Positions 1 through 10,260 of a stretch of 28,104 bases of DNA are shown piece by piece (positions within the stretch are counted from its first letter, which is position 1; each line of letters opens with the position of its first letter). The notes beneath the pieces are model-generated. The model was given only the letters and a program-made list of their open reading frames with translations, was not told the origin of the DNA and made no database searches. Made by a program: the position numbers and the translations under genes. Source of the DNA: Micractinium sp. NFX-FRZ (Eukaryota; Chlorophyta; Trebouxiophyceae; Chlorellales; Chlorellaceae); the NCBI GenBank assembly GCA_029339195.1, contig JAPTJF010000623.1, positions 1 through 28,104 on the forward strand, given 5' to 3'.

Positions 1-77
1 TTTCCTTGCTCAAAGATTGCGCCCCTTGACGTCTGCTCCCTCTTCTCTCTTACCCGAACTGCCCTCCCTCTGACCCC
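1..77 (+). repeat. Left terminal inverted repeat (77 bp, perfect)
   Basis: Bases 1-77 are the exact reverse complement of 28028-28104. The match breaks at base 78 (C here, T in the reverse complement of the other end). For about 30 bp further in there is only a loose, gapped resemblance. No transposase or other mobility gene is present. An exact 77-bp match equals the default largest k-mer of the SPAdes assembler, so the boundary may be a de Bruijn graph vertex at the edge of a longer inverted repeat outside the window. Confidence 0.95.
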
Positions 78-753
78 CCTCTCTTTCTACACATGATGCC
101 ACCGACCTGAAATGTGTTATGCTATTATCTGGCTTGCCACAAAGTATATAACTCTGTGAAGTGAACAACACATGAGCAGGCAATGCCACCAACTGGCCGG
201 GAATGGAGTTGCTTGCAAGCGCCAGCGTGCAGCAGCAGATCTGCATGCCAGAGAGGCCGCAGCCTGCTACTGACTACATGTACACTATTAAATGCCGATG
301 TGCCTGGCTTTCATGCGTAGGAACAGGAGAGTGTGCGTTGTCAGCATGTACATGAGTGAGGTGGTTGTTAAGTGCTGCACAACGTGGTGTAGCGCCGGCC
401 GGAGCCCTAGCGAAGTGTGAATCCATTGCGGCAGCAGGTCAGCAGCTTCTGCCTCAACATGTCAAGTTTTTTTTATGTCAAGTCAACTCCCGTTCCTTGT
501 GGCGCAGCGCAGAATGCATGCAGTGAGTTCATCCGCTCGGCAGACCAGGGCACAGAGAGCCGCCATGCGGGTGCTGCGGCAGCCAGGTGCTCTGGCCTGC
601 CCACCAAGAGGTGCCGCTGGCCGTCTGCTGTGCACGCCATGCCTGGCTCCAGCCAGCAGCGTCCCCTTCCCATGGTCCACCCCACCCCATTGCTGCTGCT
701 GCCCCGCACCCACCCATGGCCGCCGCGCGGGGTACGCTTTGGTCACAGCACAC
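78..753. other. Intergenic, 3' flank of the phospholipase gene
   Basis: I see no convincing gene here. The open frames on both strands lack family resemblance and consistent codon bias. The segment should hold the 3' UTR of the minus-strand gene ending at 754. I found no TGTAA polyadenylation motif on the minus strand in it. Bases 80-480 are less GC-rich than the genes. Confidence 0.5.
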
Positions 754-2441
754 CTACTTCATCTTGCACTGGCGCTCGTGCTGCGCCTGCTGCGCCTGGT
801 TTTGCGTGAACGACTGCTGGCCACGCTCCCTGACAGCCTCGTAGTAACCCTGGGCCAGGCGGTAGCAAGCCTCAAGGTCTGGGTTGTCAGAAGACTGGCT
901 CGTCATGGCCCTGTCATCCCTGCAGGGCAGCGGGCAATGCGGGTGCGGTGAGGGCAGGGGCGGCGGGTTCGTGCTGAGCCTGAGGGCACATGTGATGCGT
1001 CGATGCCTCACTGCTGACGTGGCGCTCAATTGAAGCTGACTTCAGGCATTGTCGATTCCAGACGCACTCAGGCATGGTACCCCACCTTCACCATGCTTCC
1101 CCGGCACCAGCCCTCGCCGCCACCCCCACTACCCTGCAGCTGCACCCCCGAGCGGCACCAAGCCCCCAGCTGCAGCTTGACCCCGGGTGGGCCACCGCCC
1201 TTTTTGGACCCAGCCCCCGCTTCCCACTGCCACCCCACTGTCCTGCCCCTCGGCCCAGCCTCCTGGAAGCAGCTAACGAAATTGTGGTAACTGTTGTAAT
1301 AACTTGTGATAACAAACGCAAACAAGCGGGCAGGCGGCTCACCCGAGGGAGTGCTCGCACTCCACCCTCATGTCGCGCAGAAAGGCCTGGTCGCAGGCCC
1401 AGCGCCCCTCCCCCAGCGTGCGGTAGCAGTAGTCGTGGGAGTCGCAGGCCTGGGAGAAGTCGACGCCTGCAGTTGGAGGAGGGGAGGGTTGTGCAACACA
1501 AGGGGAGGAGTCGCCAGGGTGGTCTCCACAGCTGCATGACATGAAGGGAGGGTTGTGCAAATCGTGGGCGCCGGGACAGGGAGGGAGATGAGTGCTGGCC
1601 CATGTGCAGGCTCCTGGAGAATCCCATAGAATCCTGCCACTCACATGCGGGCCACCTGTCGGGAAGGACACATGGCTGATTGGGCATTATGTAATAACCC
1701 CCACATCCCAACACCCACTATGCCACCATCCCACATCCCACATCACTCAGCGACACACACTCCCCTTGGCGACCGTCCTAAGCAAAGCTTCCCACCCACG
1801 CGTGGGCCACCTGTCTGGCACTGTCAGCAAGGGCATGGCCGCATGGGGGGTTCATGGTTTCAGATTCATCCCACACCCCACGTCCAACATGCCGCATCTT
1901 ACGCGTGACGCCTAGCACTTGGTGATCCCCCGGCAAAGCCCTCCCACTCACCGGCGGGCCACCTGTCTGGCACGATGAGCGCGGCGATGGGCGTCTGGGC
2001 GCTGCTGCCGCAGCCGTTGGGCTGGCCGGCCCAGCAGCTGCCGCCCGGGCAGTCGGCGGCAGTGAAGCTCTTGTCGGAGGGGCAGCGCATCTCGGGCTCA
2101 GGAGCGGGTGCAACCTGCGCCACGGCCTGCTTGCCGCCTGCCAGGATGGGAGGGAGGGTGTTTCACAGAGAAATGGGGTCACGAGAAATGATGGAGGGGG
2201 GAGGGGGAGCACAGGCCGCTGGCGCGAGAGAAGCGGCGGCGGGGTGGGCGCCGGCGCTGGCGCTGGCGCTAGCTGCCAGAGCACGCAAGCTGAGCGGCCT
2301 TTGTTGGCGCAGACTGCCTTGGACGGGGCAGGAGCATAGGGCAGAGCACGACGTTTGGGAATCGACCAAACGGAGGGCTTCACCTGAGCTCGCAGCCACC
2401 ACGAGCGCCAGCAGGAGAGAGGCGGTCACTCTGCGCACCAT
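754..2441 (-). CDS. Secreted phospholipase A2-like protein, 4 exons, 177 aa
   Basis: Exons (minus strand, high to low) are 2384-2441, 1952-2137, 1343-1466 and 754-919, all with GT-AG introns and consistent phases. The start at 2441 gives a signal peptide: a short basic N-terminus, then a run of Leu/Ala/Val to about residue 19. A Cys-rich segment follows, with an NGCG stretch near residues 60-63 that could be the calcium loop. Exon 3 carries CDSHDYCY (residues 89-96), the His-Asp catalytic motif of the phospholipase A2 superfamily, then a CDQAFLRDM element as in microbial and plant-type small PLA2s. The C-terminus is Gln-rich and charged. By family, the enzyme would hydrolyse the sn-2 ester of glycerophospholipids using calcium. 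Secretion is inferred from the signal peptide. Substrate and true activity are unknown. Intron 2 (1467-1951) holds two decayed copies of the end of exon 2. Confidence 0.8.
1649..1973 (-). repeat. Degenerate tandem copies of the exon 2 donor junction
   Basis: The real exon 2 end lies around 1952-1973. Copies of the same junction block, with its TGGCCCRC core and GTGAGTGG-like or GTGGGTGG-like intron start, lie near 1804-1821 and 1649-1664, spaced about 152 and 155 bp. Similarity extends beyond the junction: the GCAAAGC and CCCACATCCC-like blocks recur in each unit. The units are well diverged and all lie inside intron 2. Confidence 0.75.
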
Positions 2442-2971
2442 TGTTAGGCTGCCACGGGCGCTGGAACCCCGTCCAAGGTGCACGCCGCCGTTCGGCCGAA
2501 ATATGTTGGCGGCATCGGGGAAGGACGAAGGCATCTCAGGGGGCAGATGTGCTGACCTGGCAGGCCTCCGCTGACAATGCTGGGGTCCCTATCACACGCA
2601 AGGTTGCTGTGGTTTGTGTCTCGGACTTTGCGTGGGTATTGAGGTGTGGTGGGAACATGAGGATCCGTGCCAGTGATAGTTGTGCCTCAGTTTGCAGCGC
2701 TGAGCCATGCTGCCCTGGCGGCGAAGAGGCAGCGCTCTGCAGCGGGGCCGCTGCAGTCACCCCATCGCACCTCGTACTGTATCTGCCCCGCTCGTCTTCT
2801 GCCTGGCCTGGCTTCAATACTAGTAGCAGAAATGTTACACAGTGCTGCCAGTGCAAAGCATGCATGAGCGGTTCTTTCTTTCTCTGCTCATGCAGTGTGT
2901 TAGCAGTGCAAATTCAGAGGAGTCTTAACGGGCACCCCTTCCCGCTGCCATTGCCTGCTGCTGCTGCTGCC
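2442..2971. other. Intergenic: promoter of the PLA2-like gene and 3' end of MSH5
   Basis: This 530-bp spacer lies between two genes on the same strand. On the minus strand it should contain the 3' UTR of MSH5 followed by the promoter and 5' UTR of the phospholipase-like gene. A TGTAA motif on the minus strand (2835-2839) fits MSH5 polyadenylation. I see no TATA box and no credible ORF. Confidence 0.55.
2835..2839 (-). promoter_or_regulatory. TGTAA polyadenylation signal for MSH5
   Basis: TGTAA on the minus strand, about 135 bp beyond the MSH5 stop. TGTAA is the usual green-algal polyadenylation signal. The assignment rests on motif and position only. Confidence 0.5.
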
Positions 2972-5900
2972 TCAAGTGGCTGCCGCCACAGCCGCCACCA
3001 GCGCCTGCGCTGCCGCCTTGTCACGGACATTAAGCGTCAGCAGCTGCTGCACCAACCCTCTGAACACGGCTGACCGCTGCTCGTGCCCGCATGCCGGGTC
3101 CGCTGCCACTGCTCGGCCGCTGACCTGCACCGGGCACCGAGGGGAGCAGCAGGCAGGGAGTGCAGCGGCTATGCTGGTGAGCACCTGTTGTTCAAACGAA
3201 CCTGCAGGTCAGCAGAAGCAGGCCTGGCAAGCGAGCTGGGCTTCAGCAGCTGGGCAGGAGATGAATAGGCACTGCCATGTCAGCTGACCTGTGCCGCGAT
3301 GACGTGGCGCGCCCGCTCCAGCACATCTGCCTGCACCCCCGCCAGCTGGGCGCAGTACACGCCAAAGCTGGGGGCAGCATGCCCCGGCACCAGGCGGTAC
3401 AGAAACACCAGCTTCTCCACGCCTGCAAGTGGCACAGTTGCAACCTGGTTCTGCTGCCGCTGCTGGGTGGTTGCCGCCCCGCCTGCAGCATCGCCCGCCC
3501 CGCCGTGCTGCGCATGCTGTGCGACCTGCTGTGCCTGCTGCTCCACCAGCACCTCCATGGTGAGGAAGGCCAGCTGCGGGCTGCGGGGCAGGTACTGCGG
3601 CTGCAGTACCTCGCTGCGGGCACGGCAGAACAGGGCGGAGAGAAGGGGTGAGGCATGTGGAAGTTGTTTGACGCAGGGTGCTGGCATGGTCGGTACCTGC
3701 GGCCGCAGCAAGTCGTGGCGAGTGCTGGGCATGGGGCAGAGCAGGGCTGGCCAGGGGAGTGCAATTCATGGTACGTGTCTAGCACCACGTGGTCGCGGCC
3801 CACCTGAAGTGCGTGCACAGCACGACGCGCGGCGGGGCGGGCAGCCCCGCAAAGTGGCGCAGCGTGGCGCACAGCAGGCCCACGCCGTCTGCCGCCAGGG
3901 TGCCCTTGCCAAACTCGTCGATGATGCAGAGGGAGCTGCGGCAGGAAACCGTTCAGGACATACAAGTGGAGCGGCATGGGAGACGGAGAGGCACCCCAGC
4001 ACCCCAGTGTGCCAGTGCCAGTTCCGTCTACGCAGGATGAGGTGTGAAGGCAGACATGGAATGCGTGGAACACCAAGGAGCGCTCGTAACCAGGCGGTGC
4101 GACAACCGCACACTGCAGCCATGCTCATGCAAAGCCTGCCCCCCCGCCTCGGCTGACGTTGCCACCGCTAGGACCCGTGGCCCCCAAACAGCATTGTTGC
4201 ACCCTACCCTCACCGCTCGCTGCTGAGCGCCAGCATGGACGCCACCTGCAGGCAGGCAGGCAGGGGCGCTTCAGTTCGCCGGTTCCAGTTGGGCAGACGA
4301 GCGGTGCATGGTGCAGCACCCACGTCGGCACCCATGCACGGCGGCTGGCGGACAGGCTGATAACCACAAATTGCATAGCACCAGGAGGGGCGGTGCTCCA
4401 TGGGGCACAGGCTGGGCTGGCCCAGCAGCCACCTGTGTGAGGTCGATCATGAAGGCGCTCTGTGGCACCGCCGCCGCCTCTCGGCTGGCCAGGCGGGTGA
4501 AGATGCGGTCGCACAGGCCGACGCGCGCTGAGCTGGCGGGCACAAAGGAGCCCACGTGGGCCAGGAAGGTGATGAGGGCCACCTGCACGGGGGGAGTGAA
4601 ATGCAGGCAGTGTGCGACATGCACAGGCGGTCACGACGGCAAGCCAAGCTGGGGGGCGCAACAGGAGCCGGCAAAGGGACCACCTGCAGGGAGGGCCCCG
4701 CGGGGCACGGGTGGGGCCTTTTGTGACAGCCGGGCCAGGGCTTGCTGTGGGCCGGAGTTTGCTTCCAGCTTCTGGCACCCCTCCAGGTGGCTACCCAGGC
4801 CAGCTCAGGCTCGCTTAGGGGTGTTCTCATAACGATAGCCTGGCAGGGGGAGGGCTTTCGCAAGGCCGGGCGGGCTAAAGGCGGCGAAGCAGTGCCGCAG
4901 GCTGGCGCGGCAGGCAGGAGGGCGCACCTGCTTGGCGTAGCAGCTCTTGCCGCTGTAGTTGGGGCCGGTGATGACCTGCGCAGGGCAGGGAGGTGAGCTG
5001 AAGCAGTGCACTCAACAGTGCAGCTGCAGCAAAGTGCGAGCCCTCAGGGGAGCAGTATGCACAGGTGGCCACCGGGCGGTGAACCCACACGCCTGCCTCT
5101 GTTGCACCGTTTCCAACAAACGCCCCACGCCAGCCGCTGCGCTGCTCCCAGCCCCCGCCTACTGGTGGCGCCACACTGGGCTGCGCACCTGGATGCGCAC
5201 CTGGCTGCACCCCATGCTTGTGTCGTTGGGTATGTAGCCCTCCACCAGCTGCTCCGTCAGCAGGTGCCGCCCGCCCTCGATCACCAGCTCGTTGGCGCGC
5301 GTGAGCTGTGGGGGTGTCAGGCAGGAGGGGTCGGAGAATGAGGGGTGCGCCGACGGTGCAATGCAGGGCGGGGGTGCGGCGCGGGGGTGGGTTGGCAGGG
5401 CGCAGGCTGGAGCAGCTTGGCAGTGGCCCACCTTGCCTCGGACATGCCTCTCATCTAGCCGTCAACATCGGTCTAGCAGGCATGAAATGGAGCCAGCTAA
5501 CCCGCGCCAATGCCGCCATGCTTCACACCTGGGGGCGACACAGGTTGAGGTCTCGGGCCGCCGCTGCCAGCGCCAGGATGCAGTCCAGCTCAGCGGCTGC
5601 CTCGTTGGCACGTGCAATGTCGGGGGCGAATTGCGCCAGGCGGGCGGTGAGCTGGCAGGCGATGCTGGCCTCCATGTCCTGCACAGCAGGGCCAGCAGGC
5701 GAGGCACTTGCAGTATGGGGTGTGGGACGGGTTGGCTGCAGCAGGCCAGGTTGGCAGGACACAGCCAGGCAGAGGCATGGACAGGTGCAGGCTGCGGGTG
5801 CCTGAGTAAGTCAGGCCCCAGTGCTTGCCTGTATGCGGTGCTGCATGTCACCAAAGCGTGCGTTCAGCTGCCGGGTGCGTTCGCAGTGGTAGTACACGCC

Positions 5901-8900
5901 TCGCGAGTCCTGCTAGGCAGAAGTGCACCGAAGCCAAGCAAGTGTATTCAAGAGACCGTCAGGTCGATGAACACACGGCCCCGGGGCTTGCGCAGATGCC
6001 TGCGGCTCCTCCCCTGCCGCCTGCACGTCTGAGAGACCACGCACCTCGCTGGCGCTGCCCTCGAATGCGTAGGAGTAGTCCCCCAGTGCCTCCTCCAGGT
6101 GCGCCGCCAGCCGGCCGCCCTCCAGGCGCATCACAAACCCCACCTGCAGGAGGGGGCTTCCAGTCAGAGGAAGATTCAGGATGTTAAGTGTGGAGAGCGT
6201 GAAGGAGTTGCTGCAGGGTCATCCCACCTCCAGGCGCATCTTCAAATGGGTGCACGAGCGAAAGGAGGCAAGGGAGACGAAGGGGCACACCCTTCTTGGC
6301 TGTGCCACGAAACCCACATTTAAGCGGGATGTATGCAGGCGCTAGCAGGTGGGCGGGAGGAAGGTGTGCCTGTGGGGTGCGGGCGGCAGGTTGCCTTTGC
6401 CCTGCTGGCCACGACTGCCAGCACTGCTTGCCTGCCGCATCCATGCAGGTGCTCCTTGCTGCTCTAGCAAGCCCATTCGCGCACCTTGACCCCGCCCCGC
6501 CCTGCCTATCACCCTGCCACACCTGAGGCATGTGCACACTGGAACATACGTGCCCCTCCTGTCCCTGCCCCCACGAACTCTGCATTTGCTCTTAACCTCA
6601 TCCTTACTACCCCCTTTGTTGAGCTCCCCCCTCCGTGCCTGCGGCATGTACACAATGGACCAGAGGTGGCGGTCCACCCCGTGGGACAGCTCCCGAGGGA
6701 TGCGCCGCAGCTCAGCCTCCACCTGCAAGCGTGAGAGGGCATGGGGGATGCAGCGGTGGGGGCGTTTCAGGATGCCGCAGCTCAGCCTTCCCCCTGCAAG
6801 TGTGAGAGAAGGGTGAGGGAGGCAGCGGGGGGGCCAGATCAGGGGCACGGCAGGCTGGGGCAGACAGAACTGGGAGGAATGCAGCGCGGGTTTTGAACGA
6901 ACAGCAACATCACCAGCTCGCCCGGGGGCGGGCTGTGTACAACTCCTGCAGCTCTTCCATCTACATGCCACACACACCAGCCCTACCCTTGCACCAGTCC
7001 AACCCTTTCAATTTCACTCACCACTTCAGTGAGGAAGGTAGGCAGGCTGTAGTACACCTCCCTCAGCTCGTCCAGCTCAGCGGACACCCCCTCCGCCACC
7101 AGGGCGCCCTCCTCCACCGCCTGGTGCGACCCGTCAATCACTTGGGAGATGAGGTTGTGACCTGAGGATGGGCAGATGGGGGAGGGATGGTGGGCAAGGG
7201 AGCAGTGATGGGCGGTGGTGGCATGAGCAGCCCCCTCCGCTGTCTGATACCGGCAATAAGAATGCTTGGGAGATGAAGTTGCGGCCTGCAGCGGGGAACG
7301 GGCACGGCAGGTGCAGGCCTGTGATGTGGGGCACCCATCAGACATCGCCTCAACCCGCCCTTCACACAGCCCCGCACCTCACAACCCACCCACTCACACA
7401 GACGCCTCACAAACCCCCACTCACACAGCACCAGCTCTTCCCCGATCACAGACGCTGCCTTGAAGAAGATTCCCGGCAGGGCGGGAGAGGATGTGCGGGC
7501 GGGCGCTGCACCGCCGGCCTCCCCCACACCGCTGATGCACGACGCTGTGCCCGCCGGGTACTGGTGGGGCAGCGGCGGCAGCTGCTGGCGGTGGCTGTGG
7601 CCGTGATGCTGCTGCCCGGCTGAGGGTTGAGGCCAGCTTGATGTGGGGGTGCGCGTGTCGCCCCAGTTGCTGCCCCCTCCCTGCTCCCCTGCAGCCGGTC
7701 TCGTGGGTGTGGCCTGCGCGTGCCCAGCCACGCCGTGCATCAGAGCTGCCTCCTCTGCTGCGCACCGCCCCGCAGCTGCTGCCGCCAGCAGGCTGCCCTC
7801 GGTGCCAGCTGGCGCCAGCTGGACCAGCATGTCCCGCAGCGTCAGCGTGGCCTCCAGGCTGGCCTGGGGCAGGCATGAGAGTTGAGAGACAGGCGGTGCA
7901 GTGAAGCGAGGGCATTGCGGGAAATACGTGCTACCCAGGCAGCTGCACGTGATGCAGAGCTGCATGCGAACGCGCAGAACCAGTCCCTCAGCCTTGCTGC
8001 ACGCAGGCGGGACAGCAGCGCACAACTCAGCAGGCTGCCAACAAGCCAGGCCTGCCCGGCTGGCTTCCCCTTTGCCCGCAAACCTGACATCCCTGCAGGC
8101 TGACCTGCCCGGCCCCACACAAACACCTCCCTCTGGCCTGGCAAACAAACCCAGCCCCTCCCTTCCCGCACCTGCAGCGCCAGGAAGTCTGCCCTGTCTG
8201 GCAACGTCTGCGTGGCCTGCAGCCGAGCAAGCAGCCGGGGCGCGTCCTTCACCTTGCGCAGCGCACCCCTGGAAGCAGTGGGCAGAACAGGGGATGCGGG
8301 CAGCAGGGTTAACTTGAGCGGCGCTCACGCAACCTGGAGGCTCACTGTGGTGCGTCCCTTCTCTTTGCACAGCGCACATCTATCTGTGTCAGTGGAAACA
8401 TCCAGCAGGAAGCGCGGGCGGGCGGGGTGAAAGTGCTGGGGGTAGGGCAGCTGAGGGCTAGGTGAGCAGCATGGGGGGCACTCATGCAGCTGGCTCAGCC
8501 TCTGCCAGGTTTGAGCAGCCGCTCAGCCACTGCCACTCTGTGGCACGGCGCCTCACCTGCGCCTCGCACAAAGTGTCCCGCCTATGCCGCACCAAACATC
8601 AAGAATCACATTCAACTCGATGGCATCACGCATCATGCAGCCTCTCCCCAGCACCCACGTGCCACCGTCCCAACCTTACGCTGGCCGCAAGGCGCGCCCC
8701 ACCTGAGCGCCTTGACGGCGTCCGGCCTGCCCCGGAAGAAGTCCACCCCATCCAGCCTGTCCCCCAGCACCCGCAGGTTGACGATGGGTCGGGAGAACCA
8801 TAGGCGCAGCAGGCGGCGCCCCCCCGGGGAGACGCAGGTGTTGAGGGCGCCGAACACGCTGAACCCCTCCTTGGGCTGGCCTGGCGGGGGGGAGGGTGGG

Positions 8901-10260
8901 CAGGTGGGCCAAGTTTTCAGGAGGTACGGTGTATGCAATGAGGGAGGCAGATGCGAGGGGTGTCAAGTACGGTGGCCTGGAGGGGGGGGGGGCAAAGGGC
9001 TGGCACGTGGGAGCTATGCAGGGGGGCTGCATGGGCAAAGTTGAGGGGAGGCGGGCAGGCACCCCTGCCAGGCGCTTGCACAAGGGGCAGTAGGCACAGG
9101 GGCCTGCTTGCTGCCCAGCAAGACTGCACAGCAAATGGCACTGCCCCACACTTCACCATGCAGTCCTTAGCAGACCACAGCATAGCACAGCACGGTGCAG
9201 CACAGCGTGCACAGCACGGCGCAGCACCCACCGATGCCCATGGCGGCTGCTGGGTGCTCCTGGGGCGAGAAAATCTGGAGGGCTGCCAGGCTGGCAGGGT
9301 CCACACACAGGTAGCCGTCCAGGCTGAATTCTGAGATGGACAGCAGCTGGGAGGGGACGGTGGCGCCAGCTGCGCTGCTCCCTGCACCGACGGCCATGTC
9401 TGCGTCGCCAGTGGGGCCAGCACCCAACTGCCCGCATGCGCCGCCGCCGCCGCTGCTGCTGTCGAGCTCGAGCCGCCCCTCACGTGCCAGCACCGCCAGC
9501 AGCGCGCCGGCAGCGCACACCTGCTGCTCACTGGACAGGCTGAGCGCGGCATTGAGGCGGTGCAGGCGCTCACGCGCGCCCAGCCCTGGCGGCCAGCCGC
9601 GCAGGCGCACTCCCTCCAGCACACTGCGTGCCTGCCGCGGGTGGAAGAGCGTGCTGCGCTCCAGTCGGACGTCAAACTGCGCCGTTTCTGTGCTGGTGGG
9701 TGCTGCGCTGCCGCCGCCGGTGGTCGCGGCTTGGTGGGTGCTGCCGCCCGCGCTGCTCTCTCCCCCGCCGTTGCCCGGCAGCAGCGGCTGGCGAAGAGCC
9801 TCGAGCAGCGGCGCCTCTGCCCTGGCGCTGGCGTAGATCACCCCTGGCCGGGCATGCAGCTTGGCCAGCTGCAGCAGCTGGTGGCGGAAGGGGCCCGACG
9901 TGTCGTCCGCTGACTCCATGCAGAACAGCTGCAGGAGGGCAGGGGGCAGGGTTGGCGGCGTCGCGTGGCACGAGAGCGCCGGCAGCAGCGGGGGCGGCAA
10001 CAGCGGCGGTTAAAGCGACCTGCCACTGCAACGCACTAGAATGCTGATCACGGCCTGCACCAACTGCAGGCGGACCGCACCTCGGCACCAGCGGGCTCCA
10101 GCGCCACCCAGGCTACGCCCACTCGGCCGCCAAAAGAGCAAGCAGCCATCGCCACTCCAGGGCGGACATCCAGGGCGTCTTCAGGCGCCTCTGCCTCTGC
10201 CTCGTGGACCATCTGAGCTTCCTGTCCGCGAGCCCGCTTGGAGAGCGGCGAGCCCGCCAT
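2972..10260 (-). CDS. MSH5: MutS homologue MSH5 (meiotic crossover factor), 17 exons, 1033 aa
   Basis: Exons (minus strand) are 10081-10260, 9232-9928, 8703-8880, 8172-8268, 7425-7863, 7022-7161, 6639-6722, 6045-6143, 5829-5909, 5529-5678, 5189-5305, 4928-4975, 4433-4582, 4214-4245, 3804-3935, 3289-3613 and 2972-3124. All phases join to 1034 codons. Introns after exons 7 and 9 use GC-AG. The order matches MSH5: a core element LLRLWFSRP, the LPTFLTEV helix and an [12 protein letters not shown] element. The ATPase domain follows, with Walker [10 protein letters not shown] (757-765), [19 protein letters not shown] and Walker [13 protein letters not shown] (833-844). The C-terminus has [10 protein letters not shown] and AQLAGV. 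There is no MutS mismatch-binding domain I, as expected for MSH5. In the family it pairs with MSH4 as a sliding clamp that stabilises Holliday junctions in class I crossovers. It is about 200 aa longer than animal or plant MSH5. The excess comes from Gly/Ser/His/Gln-rich inserts in exons 2, 5 and 16. Confidence 0.93.
6120..6240 (-). repeat. Echo of the MSH5 exon 8 acceptor side in intron 7
   Basis: A 13-bp identical block, CTCCAGGCGCATC (plus-strand reading), lies in exon 8 at 6120-6132 and again in the intron at 6228-6240. It sits in a longer, roughly 80% similar context encoding MRLE in both. The offset is 108 bp. The intron copy has no clear acceptor. Confidence 0.5.
6522..6660 (-). repeat. 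Echo of the MSH5 exon 7 donor junction in intron 7
   Basis: The exon 7 end (6639-6660), with its rare GC donor, is repeated about 116 bp downstream in the gene at 6522-6545. Identity is about 80% over 22 bp. The copy carries a canonical GT after CTCAG, whereas the true junction has GC. The intervening DNA is pyrimidine-rich on the plus strand and shows no other repeat. Confidence 0.6.
6699..6835 (-). repeat. Tandem duplication across the MSH5 exon 7 acceptor
   Basis: About 60 bp spanning the start of exon 7 and the upstream intron (from 6699) recur from 6771, offset about 72 bp. Both contain GCCGCAGCTCAGCC, then a CTGCAAG acceptor region, GTGAGAG and GGCAGCGG-like blocks. The upstream copy keeps a potential AG acceptor. 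Confidence 0.75.
7141..7290 (-). repeat. Echo of the MSH5 exon 6 acceptor in intron 5
   Basis: The exon 6 start (7141-7164) is repeated at 7265-7288 with about 20 of 24 bases identical, offset 124 bp. The copy contains CTTGGGAGATGA and its own CTGCAG acceptor. On the minus strand it reads RNFISQA where the exon reads HNLISQV. Confidence 0.75.
8240..8377 (-). repeat. Echo of the MSH5 exon 4 5' end in intron 3
   Basis: Exon 4 bases 8240-8266 and intron bases 8350-8377 align at about 22 of 28 positions and share AGCGCAC at one end. The offset is about 110 bp. The copy no longer has the CTTCCAG acceptor. Confidence 0.5.

Noticed and set aside
7138..8379. A 413-aa uninterrupted minus-strand open frame
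   Set aside because: Only 7425-7863 of it is exon (MSH5 exon 5). The rest crosses introns that fit the family alignment, and is open because of GC-rich composition.
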